Below, one piece after another: positions 11,412 to 20,787 of a stretch of 64,000 nucleotides of DNA. Source of the DNA: Sphingomonas koreensis (GTDB lineage: Bacteria > Pseudomonadota > Alphaproteobacteria > Sphingomonadales > Sphingomonadaceae); contig RCZF01000002.1 in assembly GCA_006438735.1 (NCBI GenBank), forward strand, positions 315,501 through 379,500. Direction: 5' to 3'. The position numbers and the translations under genes are program-made. Each line of letters opens with the position of its first letter. Position 1 is the first letter of the stretch. The notes below the pieces were generated by a model that was not told the origin of the DNA, did no database searches, and was given only the letters and a program-made list of their open reading frames with translations.

Positions 11412-12686
11412 TCATTTGCCGATGCAAAACCGCCCGAACAGCGCGTCGAGCATGGCTTCGGTGTCGGCGATACCGGTGACCCGATCGAGCGCCGCGCGCG
11501 CTTGCCGAAGATGTTCTGCGACGATCAGGGGGTCGTCGGTACCGGAAACGCCTGCTAGCGCCTGAGCCGCTTCCCCGCATAGCGACCGTTGTCGAGCGTT
11601 GAGTGTCAAGCGATCGAGCCGCGGGAGGAGCGCTTGCGCCGCGGTCGCAATCGCCGTCCACAACGTCGATAGCCCGGCACCTGTCATGGTTGACACGCTG
11701 ACATCCGCGGGGGTTTGCCGAACCTCGGCGAGATCGGCGCGGGCGTGCACGATCAGCCCGGTTTCGTGCGGCTGATCATCGAGCCACAGCACGAGATCGG
11801 CGTCAGCGATGGCCTCGCGTGCGCGGGCGATGCCGATCGCCTCGATCGGGTCGTCGGTACTCGCAGCAAGGCCGGCGGTGTCAGTCAAGACGTAAGCGAT
11901 GCCGTCGCGCGTCACGGGCACTTCGATGCGGTCGCGGGTCGTCCCGGCGATCGGCGAGACGATCGCCGCGTCGCGCCCGGCCAGAGCGTTGATCAGCGTC
12001 GACTTGCCGCTGTTGGGCCGGCCCGCGAGCACCACCCGAATGCCGTCGCGCAGCCTCTCGACCGGCGGGTTGGCGAGCGCGTCGACGATTGCCTCCTGCA
12101 GCGCGGCAGCTTCCGCTTTAACCGCCGATAGCGCCGGGCGGTCATCGACAACGTCATCCTCATCGGCGAAATCGAGCAGCGCCTCGGTCCGCGCCGACAG
12201 CACGAGCAGCGATTGGGTCCAAGCGCCGACTGATCGGCTGACGACGCCCTCGGCGGCGGCGATCGCGGCGCGGCGTTGCGATTCGGTTTCGGCGGCGAGC
12301 AGATCGCCGAGCCCCTCCGCCTCGGCGAGATCGATCCGGCCCGCGATCAGTGCACGGCGGGTAAATTCCCCAGCTTCGGCGCGGCGCAGCCCGGGCCGCT
12401 GGGCCAGCGCCGACTCGACCGCGGCGACGACGGCGCGTCCGCCATGGAGGTGAAGCTCGACCAGGTCTTCGCCGGTGGCGCTCCGTGGCCCGGCGAAGAC
12501 CAGGACCAGCGCGCGATCGAGCAACGCGCCATGGTCGTCCCGAAGCGGGCGCACCGCCGCCTTGCGCGGCGGCGGTAGAGTGCCGGCGAGCGCCGCGGCT
12601 GCGTCGAACGCGCCCGGCCCGCTGATCCGCAGCACGGCGATCGCCGCAGGCGGCGCGCCGCTCGACACGGCAAAAATCGTGTCCAT
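11412..12686 (-). CDS. mnmE: tRNA modification GTPase MnmE (TrmE)
   Basis: The 424-residue GTPase is the partner of MnmG in wobble-uridine modification. It has an N-terminal folate-binding domain (MDTIFAVSSG, then HLHGGRAVV), a central G domain with G1 GRPNSGKST, G2/G3 GTTRD and DTAG, and the C-terminal FGRFCIGK containing the conserved C-x-G-K motif that carries the reactive cysteine. Length is normal. The ATG at 12686 leaves a 4-bp gap to the DUF6489-like gene upstream, suggesting one transcript for that gene, mnmE, mnmG, rsmG, parA and parB. Confidence 0.96.
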   Translation of the reverse strand: MDTIFAVSSGAPPAAIAVLRISGPGAFDAAAALAGTLPPPRKAAVRPLRDDHGALLDRALVLVFAGPRSATGEDLVELHLHGGRAVVAAVESALAQRPGLRRAEAGEFTRRALIAGRIDLAEAEGLGDLLAAETESQRRAAIAAAEGVVSRSVGAWTQSLLVLSARTEALLDFADEDDVVDDRPALSAVKAEAAALQEAIVDALANPPVERLRDGIRVVLAGRPNSGKSTLINALAGRDAAIVSPIAGTTRDRIEVPVTRDGIAYVLTDTAGLAASTDDPIEAIGIARAREAIADADLVLWLDDQPHETGLIVHARADLAEVRQTPADVSVSTMTGAGLSTLWTAIATAAQALLPRLDRLTLNARQRSLCGEAAQALAGVSGTDDPLIVAEHLRQARAALDRVTGIADTEAMLDALFGRFCIGK

Positions 12687-12690
12687 CGGC

Positions 12691-12921
12691 TCAGTCGGTC
12701 TTGCCCATCGTATCGAACATGCGGCGCCAGAAGCTCATCCCGGCTTCGCCCATCGGCGACCAGCTTTTCATCATCGTCTCGATTAATTCGGGATGCGCCT
12801 TGGGGTCCATCATGTCGGACAGTGCGGCGACATATTGGTCGTGGAGCGGCGTGAGATCGGGCAGCCCCATGGTTCGGCGCGCTTCCTCGGGCGTGCAGTC
12901 AATCTCGACGTTGATCTTCAT
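12691..12921 (-). CDS. Small DUF6489-like protein
   Basis: A 76-residue protein starting MKINVEIDCTPEEARRTMG with a predicted soluble mixed alpha/beta fold and a C-terminal MSFWRRMFDTMGKTD helix. I recognise it as the small protein commonly found upstream of mnmE in sphingomonads (DUF6489 from memory, not searched); function unknown. A strong Shine-Dalgarno (CGGAGGA) precedes the ATG at 12921, which decides against the longer frame starting at 13092. Four base pairs separate it from mnmE. Confidence 0.7.
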   Translation of the reverse strand: MKINVEIDCTPEEARRTMGLPDLTPLHDQYVAALSDMMDPKAHPELIETMMKSWSPMGEAGMSFWRRMFDTMGKTD

Positions 12922-13018
12922 CGCTCTGTCCTCCGTCGGGCGCATGGTCGCGCTGCTAGCCTCTATCCCTTTATGCGCGTGATACGTCCGACACCGCAAC
13001 GACGATCGCAAATCGACC

Positions 13019-13034
13019 TGTTTCACGTGAAACA
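13019..13034. promoter_or_regulatory. parS site (perfect), intergenic
   Basis: TGTTTCACGTGAAACA, identical to the canonical parS, lies in the 211-bp divergent intergenic region between the DUF6489-like gene and the dienelactone hydrolase gene. It is the parS closest to the predicted oriC, about 4.6 kb away. Confidence 0.95.
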
Positions 13035-13132
13035 CATGCTGCGATGCAGCAAAATCGGCGTTGGCGGTCATCCGCCTCGCGTGTTGCGCCAAGCCGCGCT
13101 ATGGCTGGCGACATATCGAAAAGGATTTGCCG

Positions 13133-13828
13133 ATGACCAGCATGATGACGATCGACACGCTCGACGGCGACGGCGCCTTCGCTGCCTATTGCGCCGAACC
13201 GGCGGAAACGCCGCGCGCTGCGATCATCGTCATCCAGGAGATTTTCGGTATCAACGCCGGCATCCGCCGCAAATGCGATCGGCTCGCCGAGGACGGCTAT
13301 CTGGCGATCGCGCCCGATCTGTTCTGGCGGCTCGAACCGGGAATCGAGCTCAATCCCGACATCGAACCCGAATTCCAGCGCGCGCTCGGCCTGATGGGCA
13401 AGTTCAACCAGGATGCCGGGATTCGCGACATCGAAGCGACGATCAAGGCGGCACGCGCGCGGATCGGCGGCGGCAAGGTCGGTGTGGTCGGCTATTGCCT
13501 CGGTGGGCGGCTCGCCTTCATGACTGCGGCGCGCACCGATGCCGATGCCAGCGTCGGCTATTACGGCGTCGGCATCGACGGACTGCTCGGCGAGAAGCAC
13601 GCGATCGCCCGCCCGGTGTTGCTGCATATTCCGCAGGAGGATCATTTCGTCGACAAGGACGCTCAGGCGCGCATGCACGCCGGCCTCGACGATCATCCCA
13701 AGGTGACGCTTTACGATTATCCGGGCGAGGATCACGGCTTCGCCACCGAATTCGGCAAGCGCCGCTCCGCCGCATCGGCCGATCTTGCCGATCAGCGCAC
13801 CGCGGATTTCTTCGCCACGACGCTCTGA
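13133..13828 (+). CDS. Dienelactone hydrolase family protein
   Basis: 231 residues of alpha/beta-hydrolase fold. The catalytic cysteine is in GYCLGG (about residue 124), a candidate catalytic aspartate in EDHFVDKD, and the histidine in GEDHGFA, the Cys-Asp-His triad of dienelactone hydrolases (carboxymethylenebutenolidase). Family members hydrolyse lactones or serve as general esterases; no aromatic-degradation genes are nearby, so a housekeeping hydrolase role is as likely. ATG at 13133 starts the MTSMMTIDT leader; it is the only plus-strand gene between parB and hemE. Confidence 0.88.
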   Translation: MTSMMTIDTLDGDGAFAAYCAEPAETPRAAIIVIQEIFGINAGIRRKCDRLAEDGYLAIAPDLFWRLEPGIELNPDIEPEFQRALGLMGKFNQDAGIRDIEATIKAARARIGGGKVGVVGYCLGGRLAFMTAARTDADASVGYYGVGIDGLLGEKHAIARPVLLHIPQEDHFVDKDAQARMHAGLDDHPKVTLYDYPGEDHGFATEFGKRRSAASADLADQRTADFFATTL

Positions 13829-13850
13829 TCCGTGGCGCCTTGGCGTGCCG

Positions 13851-14495
13851 CTACATTCCCACCAGCTGAAGCACACCAACGTCGCGATCGACCAAGCCGT
13901 GGTAGATCATGCCGCCGGCGACATAGAGGATCACCACCAGCCCGATATAGGCGATCCAGTGATAGCGCTGGATGACGCGCGCGAGGAAATTGGCGGCGAT
14001 CGCCATCAGCGTCACCGATAGCCCGAGCCCGAACAGCAGCACGGCGGGATGCTCGCGCGCTGCGCCCGCGACGGCGAGAACATTGTCCAGGCTGAGCGAC
14101 AGGTTGGTCACCGCCACCTGCAGCGCAGCCTGGCCGAAGCTCTTGCCCCGGACGGCCTCGGCCTTGTCCAGCGTCGCGCTATCCGCCCCGTGTTGCGGCC
14201 CGATTTCGCGGAACAGCTTCCACGCCACCCATAGCAACAGCAGACCACCCGCGAGCAGGAGGCCGACGACCTGGAGCAGCTGCGTCGCGATCAGCGCAAA
14301 GCCGATCAGGCAGACCATCGCCATCACCACGCCGAGCGCGAGCACCTGCTTGCGCTGTTTGGGCGGCAGGCTGGCAGTCAGCGTGCCGAGCACCATCGCA
14401 TTGTCGCCGGAAAAGATCAGATCGATCAGGATCACCTGACCGAGCGTGGCGAGCCCCGCGGCAGTGAACACGTCGGCGATGCTGAAATCATGCAT
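13851..14495 (-). CDS. TerC/YjbE-family integral membrane protein
   Basis: A 214-residue membrane protein with about seven hydrophobic segments. The family signature DLIFSGDNAMVLG (about residue 27-39) and the mirrored SLDNVLAVAG in the second half carry the conserved acidic residues of TerC-type transporters, several of which export manganese or other divalent cations. Substrate is inferred only from the family. Two hairpin-forming inverted repeats lie in its presumptive leader (14509-14529 and 14553-14568). Confidence 0.85.
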   Translation of the reverse strand: MHDFSIADVFTAAGLATLGQVILIDLIFSGDNAMVLGTLTASLPPKQRKQVLALGVVMAMVCLIGFALIATQLLQVVGLLLAGGLLLLWVAWKLFREIGPQHGADSATLDKAEAVRGKSFGQAALQVAVTNLSLSLDNVLAVAGAAREHPAVLLFGLGLSVTLMAIAANFLARVIQRYHWIAYIGLVVILYVAGGMIYHGLVDRDVGVLQLVGM

Positions 14496-14724
14496 GCACG
14501 CGGCCTACCGCTTTAGCAGCGCTAAAGCGAGGCTCGAGCGTGCATCGGCCGGCCTCGCTACAGCGAGGTCCGACGGCGCGGCTTTGCCGTGACGGGGTGC
14601 GATAGCAGGGCGACCGGGGGAAACAAAAACGGCGCGGACTAAATCCGCGCCGTCGGCCGGGCCTTGAGGCCCGCCGGCCGAGCCGATTCGAGTCCTGCCG
14701 CAGCTTGCGGCAGGCCGCATTCGG
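14496..14724. other. rho-terC intergenic region with several hairpins
   Basis: This 229-bp gap holds, from the terC side, an inverted repeat CGCTTTAG/CTAAAGCG (14509-14516 and 14522-14529), a second CCTCGC/GCGAGG (14553-14558 and 14563-14568), the intrinsic terminator of rho (listed separately), and a perfect CTGCCGCA/TGCGGCAG stem close to the rho stop. The first two lie just upstream of terC and could affect its leader, but I could not match them to a known manganese riboswitch. Confidence 0.6.
14621..14653 (-). terminator. Intrinsic terminator downstream of rho
   Basis: On the minus strand a perfect 10-bp stem ACGGCGCGGA/TCCGCGCCGT (14629-14638 and 14644-14653, 5-nt loop) is followed at once by TTTTTGTTT. 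Stem plus T-tract is the classic Rho-independent terminator, here ending the rho transcript. Confidence 0.9.
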
Positions 14725-15981
<1,257 letters not shown>

Positions 15982-16167
15982 GGGAATTTCCGCGAGCTAT
16001 GGAGTCGGGGGAGATGAGCGTCGATCGGCGGGAAGGAACACGCGGATGAAGCTGGAGGGAGAGGACGGCTACACGCGACCCGTGCGCTGTCTTATCTGGC
16101 GAATTAAGTCGCGGCCACGGCCAAGTCAAGCCGCGACGATGCAGCCGGCGCGCAGTCCGCCAAGCGA

Positions 16168-16623
16168 TCAGAACGGCTTGACGATCACCAAAATGACGAT
16201 CAGCGCGGCCGCGATGCCCGGAATTTCGTTGAGCATTCTCAATTGCTTGCCCGACAGCGACGGCGCGCCGCGCGCAAGCTTCTTGGAATAGCTCACCGCC
16301 CAGCCGTGATAGCCCGACAGCAGCACGACGAGCAGCAGCTTGGCATGCAGCCAGCCGAGGCCAGCTTGGCCATCGAACAGGCCGATATTTGCGGCCAACA
16401 ACAGGCCGAGCAGCCAGACGACGATCAGCGAGGGCGTGAGGATGATCTTGCGCAGCTTATGCTCGCGCTCGATCCACTGCGCCGCCTCGGGCGTGCCGAC
16501 GCCGGCTTCTTGATGATAGACGATGAAGCGCGGCAGCATGAACAGCCCCGCCATCCAGAAGATCACGAAAATAAGGTGAGCGGCTTTTACCCAGGGGTAG
16601 GCAGCGCCGAGCAGACCGATCAT
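16168..16623 (-). CDS. hemJ: HemJ-type protoporphyrinogen oxidase (UPF0093/CopD-like)
   Basis: The 151-residue membrane protein has four hydrophobic segments. The start MIGLLGAAYPWVKAAHLIFVIFW contains the conserved histidine of HemJ, followed by FMLPRFIVYH, KLRKIILTPSLI and WLHAKLLLVVLLSGYHGW. HemJ oxidises protoporphyrinogen IX to protoporphyrin IX in heme synthesis in many alphaproteobacteria that lack HemG or HemY. Its ATG overlaps the hemE stop by ATGA, placing two consecutive heme-pathway genes in one operon, which strengthens the call. Confidence 0.9.
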   Translation of the reverse strand: MIGLLGAAYPWVKAAHLIFVIFWMAGLFMLPRFIVYHQEAGVGTPEAAQWIEREHKLRKIILTPSLIVVWLLGLLLAANIGLFDGQAGLGWLHAKLLLVVLLSGYHGWAVSYSKKLARGAPSLSGKQLRMLNEIPGIAAALIVILVIVKPF

Positions 16624-17633
16624 GCGTTTTTCCCCCGTACCCGGTCGAGCAACCGCTCCACATGGGCGATCGGCGTATCGGGCAGAATACCGTGGCCGAG
16701 ATTGAAGATATGCGGCCGATCGGCGAACGCTGCAAGGATGCGATCGATCGCCGCATCGAGCGCTTCGCCGCCGGCGATCAGCGCCAGCGGATCGAGATTG
16801 CCCTGCACCGGCACGCCCCCGGGCAACACCGCATTTGCCCAAGCCGGATCGACCGTCTCGTCGAGCCCGATCGCATCGACGCCGGTTTCCCGCGCATAAG
16901 CGCCGAGCTTGCCCCCGGCGCCCTTCGGGAAGCCGATCACCGGCGTCGCCGGATGGCGCGCCTTGAGCGCGGCGACGATCGCTGCGTTGGGCGCGATGAC
17001 CCACCGTTCGAACTGGGCGGGCGACAGGCTGCCGGCCCAGCTATCGAACAGTTGAACCGCCTCGACGCCCGCTTCGATCTGGCCGGAGAGATAATCGACG
17101 GTCGATGAAACGATCGCCTCGATGATCGCAGCAAACAGGGCTGGATCGCGATAGGCGAGCCGCCGGGTTTCCGCCTGATCGCGACTGCCCTGACCGGCGA
17201 CCATATAAGTGGCGACAGTCCACGGGCTACCGGCAAAACCGAGGAAGGTGGTGTGCGCGGGCAGCGCCGCCACGACGCGGCGCACCGTTTCATAAACCGG
17301 CTCAAGCCGGTCCGGCACCGCCGCGAGCGCGCCGAGCGCGTGATCGACCAGCGGCGGTGACAGGCGCGGTCCTTCACCCGCCTCGAACCGCAGATCCTGG
17401 CCGAGCGCCCAGGGCACCATCAGAATATCGGAAAACAGGATCGCGCCGTCCATGCCGAACCGCTCGATCGGCTGGAGCGTGATCGTCGCCGCCGCTTCGG
17501 CATCGGTGGCGAGATCGAGAAAGCCGCCCTTGGCTTCACGAAGCGCACGATATTCGGGAAGATAGCGCCCCGCCTGGCGCATCAGCCAGATCGGCGGCAC
17601 GGCAAGCTTCTTCCCCCGCAGCGTTGAGAGCAA
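16620..17633 (-). CDS. hemE: Uroporphyrinogen decarboxylase
   Basis: The enzyme decarboxylates uroporphyrinogen III to coproporphyrinogen III. Signatures are PPIWLMRQAGRYLPEYRALR (the conserved N-terminal block), FSDILMVPWALGQ, GFAGSPWTVATYM and the C-terminal FNLGHGILPDTP. About 337 residues. No ATG or GTG is available before the conserved block; the frame offers a TTG at 17633 just after the plausible family residues NAKPL, so the true start could be this TTG or another non-ATG codon slightly upstream. The gene abuts the predicted replication origin, as hemE does in Caulobacter and Rickettsia. Confidence 0.94.
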   Translation of the reverse strand: MLSTLRGKKLAVPPIWLMRQAGRYLPEYRALREAKGGFLDLATDAEAAATITLQPIERFGMDGAILFSDILMVPWALGQDLRFEAGEGPRLSPPLVDHALGALAAVPDRLEPVYETVRRVVAALPAHTTFLGFAGSPWTVATYMVAGQGSRDQAETRRLAYRDPALFAAIIEAIVSSTVDYLSGQIEAGVEAVQLFDSWAGSLSPAQFERWVIAPNAAIVAALKARHPATPVIGFPKGAGGKLGAYARETGVDAIGLDETVDPAWANAVLPGGVPVQGNLDPLALIAGGEALDAAIDRILAAFADRPHIFNLGHGILPDTPIAHVERLLDRVRGKNA

Positions 17634-17963
17634 GGGCTTCGCGTTGATCGATCCGGTCAGGGTGGGCGCTCCCCTCTTCTATCTAAAGAAGAGTCTAAAA
17701 GAGGTTGTAGAGGTAGTAGGCGCGTGGAAGCCGGGGTTTATGCGTTCGCCCCGCAAATGCCAACAGCTTGACCGCGACGGGCCGCGACAACGCGGGCGAT
17801 TCGGATCAACGCTCCCCGTTATCCACAGCCTGTTGAGCAAACCGCGGGCTGTCGATGGGATTGTGGATGACTGGCCAGTTTTGCCGCGGCGATCGTCGGC
17901 TTGGCGGCGCGGCGCGGTTGCGCTAGCGATTTGAGCCATGTTGTCCACAGATCCATCCCGCTG
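17634..17963. other. Putative chromosomal replication origin (oriC)
   Basis: This 330-bp non-coding gap lies between divergent hemE and ppsR. It holds a consensus DnaA box TTATCCACA (17819-17827), two one-mismatch boxes (17862-17870 reverse, 17941-17949 forward), and an AT-richer block at 17671-17720 with the inverted repeat CTCTTCT/AGAAGAG (17674-17680, 17687-17693) followed by TAG-rich sequence that could be the unwinding element. Genes on both sides are transcribed away from it. A hemE-flanked origin next to the RP001/ppsR-type gene is established in Caulobacter and Rickettsia; function here is inferred. Confidence 0.8.
17819..17827 (+). promoter_or_regulatory. DnaA box (consensus)
   Basis: TTATCCACA matches the consensus DnaA-binding box TTATNCACA exactly and lies in the middle of the predicted origin, with weaker boxes 35 bp and 114 bp further right. 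Confidence 0.85.
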
Positions 17964-18773
17964 ATGCGATTGCACCTTCATCTGTTGTCGGATTCGACCG
18001 GCGAGACGCTGGAGAACATCGCCAAGGCGGCGCTGGCGCAATATGACGATGTCGAGACGATCCGGCATTTCTGGCCGATGGTGCGCACCGAGGCGCATCT
18101 CGATCGCATCCTCCAGGAAATCGCCCAAAACCCGGGGTTGGTGATCTTCACGCTGGTCAACGCTGCCACGCGCGCCGCGCTCGAGCAACGCTGCCGCGCA
18201 TTGGGCTTGCCCGCGGTAGCGCCGCTCGATCCAGTCAACGATGCGCTTTCGGAATTGCTCGGCCAGCAGGCCAAGGCCCGGCCGGGTCGCCAGCATGTGC
18301 TCGACGCGGCCTATTTCGCGCGCGTCGATGCGATCCATTTCACCATCGCGCACGACGACGGCATCGGCGCCGAAAATTGGGAAGAGGCCGATATCGTGCT
18401 CGCCGGCGTGTCGCGATCGTCGAAGACGCCGACCTCGATCTATCTCGCCAACCGCGGCTACAAGACCGCCAACATCCCGATCGTTGTCGAAAGCCCGCCG
18501 CCCTCCGTGTTATTCTCGCTGAAGCATCCGATGGTGGTGGGGCTGACGACGAGCGCCGATCGGCTGGTCCAGGTGCGGCGCAACCGGCTGCTGTCGCTCA
18601 ATCAGGCGCCCGAAACCGCTTATGTCGATCCCGAAGCGGTGACGCGCGAAGTCGCCTATGCGCGCCGGATGTTCGCCGACAATGGCTGGCCGGTGATCGA
18701 CGTGACGCGGCGATCGATCGAGGAGACCGCCGCCGCGGTGATCGCGCTCGTCACCGAACGGGCGAGCGCATGA
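17964..18773 (+). CDS. ppsR: Pyruvate,phosphate (or water) dikinase regulatory protein
   Basis: The 269-residue bifunctional ADP-dependent kinase / Pi-dependent phosphorylase family protein (DUF299) controls PPDK or PEP synthase by phosphorylating a threonine. Visible motifs: HLLSDSTGETLENIAKAA at the start, the P-loop-like ADIVLAGVSRSSKTPTSIYLA, and NRLLSLNQAPETAYVDPEAV. The ATG at 17964 lies 14 bp after a DnaA-like box, so its promoter is inside the origin region. It overlaps maf by ATGA and is the first gene of the rightward series. Confidence 0.93.
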   Translation: MRLHLHLLSDSTGETLENIAKAALAQYDDVETIRHFWPMVRTEAHLDRILQEIAQNPGLVIFTLVNAATRAALEQRCRALGLPAVAPLDPVNDALSELLGQQAKARPGRQHVLDAAYFARVDAIHFTIAHDDGIGAENWEEADIVLAGVSRSSKTPTSIYLANRGYKTANIPIVVESPPPSVLFSLKHPMVVGLTTSADRLVQVRRNRLLSLNQAPETAYVDPEAVTREVAYARRMFADNGWPVIDVTRRSIEETAAAVIALVTERASA

Positions 18774-19369
18774 CTGTCTTGGTGCTCGCCTCGCAAAGCG
18801 CTTCGCGCCGGGCGATGCTCGATGCCGCCGGCGTGCCTTATCAGGCGGTGCCGGCGCGGGTCGATGAGGCGGCGGCCAAGGCCAGCCTGCGCGGCGAGGG
18901 CGTGTCGCCGCGCGATCTCGCCGATGCGCTGGCCGAGATGAAGGCGGTGAAAGTGTCGGCAAGCGCACCGGGCGTGCTGGTGCTGGGGTCTGATTCGCTC
19001 GTCGTGCTCGAGGACGGCACCGTGCTCGACAAGCCAGTCGATCGCGCCGATGCCGCGGCGCATCTGCGGCGGATGTCGGGCCGGCGCCACGATCTGATCA
19101 GCGCTGCGGTGATCGCGGAAAACGGCCGGCCGGTGTGGCGGGTGGTCGATCGAGCCAAAATGATCATGCGGCCGCTCAGCGAGGCCTTTATCGAAAGCTA
19201 TCTCGATCGCGAATGGCCGGCGATCGCGGGCTGCGTCGGTTGCTATCGGATCGAGGGGCTGGGCGCGCAATTGTTCAGCCGCATCGAGGGCAGCCAGTTC
19301 ACCGTGCTCGGCATGCCGCTGCTCCAAGTGCTCGATTATCTGCGGGTGCGCGGGGTGTTGGCGTCATGA
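18770..19369 (+). CDS. maf: Maf-family nucleoside-triphosphate pyrophosphatase
   Basis: 199 residues. The Maf signature LASQSASRRAMLDAAGV with the S-x-S-x-R-R motif is at the N-terminus, followed by VLGSDSLVVLEDG(T) with the catalytic aspartate, and the YLDREWPAIAGCVGCYRIEG block where related proteins have a G-x-Y motif. Maf proteins hydrolyse non-canonical or modified nucleoside triphosphates to monophosphates and were first linked to septum inhibition. It is translationally coupled to ppsR and aroE. Confidence 0.92.
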   Translation: MTVLVLASQSASRRAMLDAAGVPYQAVPARVDEAAAKASLRGEGVSPRDLADALAEMKAVKVSASAPGVLVLGSDSLVVLEDGTVLDKPVDRADAAAHLRRMSGRRHDLISAAVIAENGRPVWRVVDRAKMIMRPLSEAFIESYLDREWPAIAGCVGCYRIEGLGAQLFSRIEGSQFTVLGMPLLQVLDYLRVRGVLAS

Positions 19370-20178
19370 CGAGGCCTTACGCCGAGGTGATCGGCGATCC
19401 GATCGCGCAGTCCAAGTCGCCGATGCTGCATCGCTTCTGGCTGGATAAGCTCGGTATCGAGGCCGATTATATGCGCCGCCACGTCACCGCAGACGGGCTG
19501 ACCAATTATATTGCCGAGCGAGGGGACGATCCGGCGTGGCGCGGGTGCAACATCACGCTGCCGCACAAGCAGGCCGCGCTCGATCTGGTCGGCGATCCCG
19601 GCGGCGTGCGCGACAGTATCGGGGCGATCAATACCGTCATCCGCGGCGAGGACGGCGCGCTGATCGGCACCAATACCGACGCCGCCGGGTTCTACGCGCC
19701 GATCGCCGACGTTGATCTCGCCGGCAAGCCGGTGGTGGTGATCGGCAGCGGCGGCGCGGCGCGCGCGATCCTGTTCGCGCTCGCGCGCTGCACCGTCGGG
19801 CCCGTCACCTTGCTGGCGCGGAGTGCCCTGAAAGGCGCCGCGCTGCTGACGCACTTCGGGCTGGCCGGCAGCGTCAAGCCGCTCGCCGCGCCGTTGCCGC
19901 CGGCGGCGTTGCTGGTCAACGCGAGTTCGCTGGGCATGACCGGGCAAGCGCCGCTCGATCTCGATCTGTCGCCGCTGCCCGACGACGCGATCGTTTACGA
20001 TGTGGTCTATGCGCCGCTCGAAACCGAGTTGCTCCAGGCCGCCGATGCCCGCGGGCTGGCGACGATCGATGGGCTTGAGATGCTGGTCGGCCAGGCGGCA
20101 CTGGCGTTCGAGCTGTTCTTCGGCGCCGCGCCGCCGCGCGATGCCGACGAGGAACTGCGCGCGCTGTTGACGTCATGA
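19366..20178 (+). CDS. aroE: Shikimate dehydrogenase (NADP+)
   Basis: The 270-residue enzyme reduces 3-dehydroshikimate to shikimate in the aromatic amino-acid pathway. It shows the substrate motif [11 protein letters not shown], the catalytic lysine in [14 protein letters not shown], the NADP fold [17 protein letters not shown], and the C-terminal [17 protein letters not shown]. Start and stop overlap maf and coaE by 4 bp each. Confidence 0.95.
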   Translation: MTRPYAEVIGDPIAQSKSPMLHRFWLDKLGIEADYMRRHVTADGLTNYIAERGDDPAWRGCNITLPHKQAALDLVGDPGGVRDSIGAINTVIRGEDGALIGTNTDAAGFYAPIADVDLAGKPVVVIGSGGAARAILFALARCTVGPVTLLARSALKGAALLTHFGLAGSVKPLAAPLPPAALLVNASSLGMTGQAPLDLDLSPLPDDAIVYDVVYAPLETELLQAADARGLATIDGLEMLVGQAALAFELFFGAAPPRDADEELRALLTS

Positions 20179-20780
20179 GCCGGCGCGCGGTGCTTTTGGG
20201 GCTCACCGGCTCGATCGGAATGGGCAAATCGACCGTCGCGCAGATGTTCGCCGACGAAGGCGTGCCGGTGTTCGACGCCGACGCGGTGGTTCATCAGTTG
20301 CAGGGGCCGCGCGGCGCGCTGGTCGCGGCGATCGAGGCGGCGTTCCCCGATACGACCGGCCCGGACGGGGTCGATCGGACGACACTCGGCGAGGCGGTGC
20401 TCGGCGATCCGGCGGCGCTCGCGCGGCTCGAGGCGCTGGTCCATCCCGCGGTTGGCGCGGCGCGCGCGGCGTTTTTGGACCAGCATCGCGATGCGCCCCT
20501 GGTGCTGCTCGACATCCCGCTGCTGTTCGAAACCGGCGGCGAGGGGGCGCTCGACAAGGTCGCGGTGGTTTCCGCGCCGGTCGATGTTCAGCGCGCCCGC
20601 GTGCTTGCGCGTCCGGGCATGACGGCGGCGCGCTTCGAAGCAATCCTCGCGCGGCAGATGCCTGACGCCGACAAGCGCGCGCGCGCCGGCGTGGTGATCG
20701 ACACCGGCGGGTCGATCACCGCCACGCGGGCGCGCGTCCGTGATGTGATCGCTTGCCTCCGCCCCGCCGCGGGTGAATAA
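20175..20780 (+). CDS. coaE: Dephospho-CoA kinase
   Basis: The 201-residue P-loop kinase phosphorylates dephospho-CoA, the last step of coenzyme A synthesis. N-terminal [15 protein letters not shown] is the Walker A region, followed by [10 protein letters not shown] and the [11 protein letters not shown] segment. Standard length. It ends in TAA, 7 bp before the dnaQ ATG. Confidence 0.95.
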   Translation: MSRRAVLLGLTGSIGMGKSTVAQMFADEGVPVFDADAVVHQLQGPRGALVAAIEAAFPDTTGPDGVDRTTLGEAVLGDPAALARLEALVHPAVGAARAAFLDQHRDAPLVLLDIPLLFETGGEGALDKVAVVSAPVDVQRARVLARPGMTAARFEAILARQMPDADKRARAGVVIDTGGSITATRARVRDVIACLRPAAGE

Positions 20781-20787
20781 TCGCGCG

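Noticed and set aside
14496..14620. Manganese (yybP-ykoY) riboswitch before terC
   Set aside because: The family often has one, but I could not find its conserved loops; only two simple hairpins are present.
14645..14724. Possible tRNA-like sequence (GATTCGAG) after rho
   Set aside because: It cannot be folded into a cloverleaf; the bases belong to stacked hairpins after rho.
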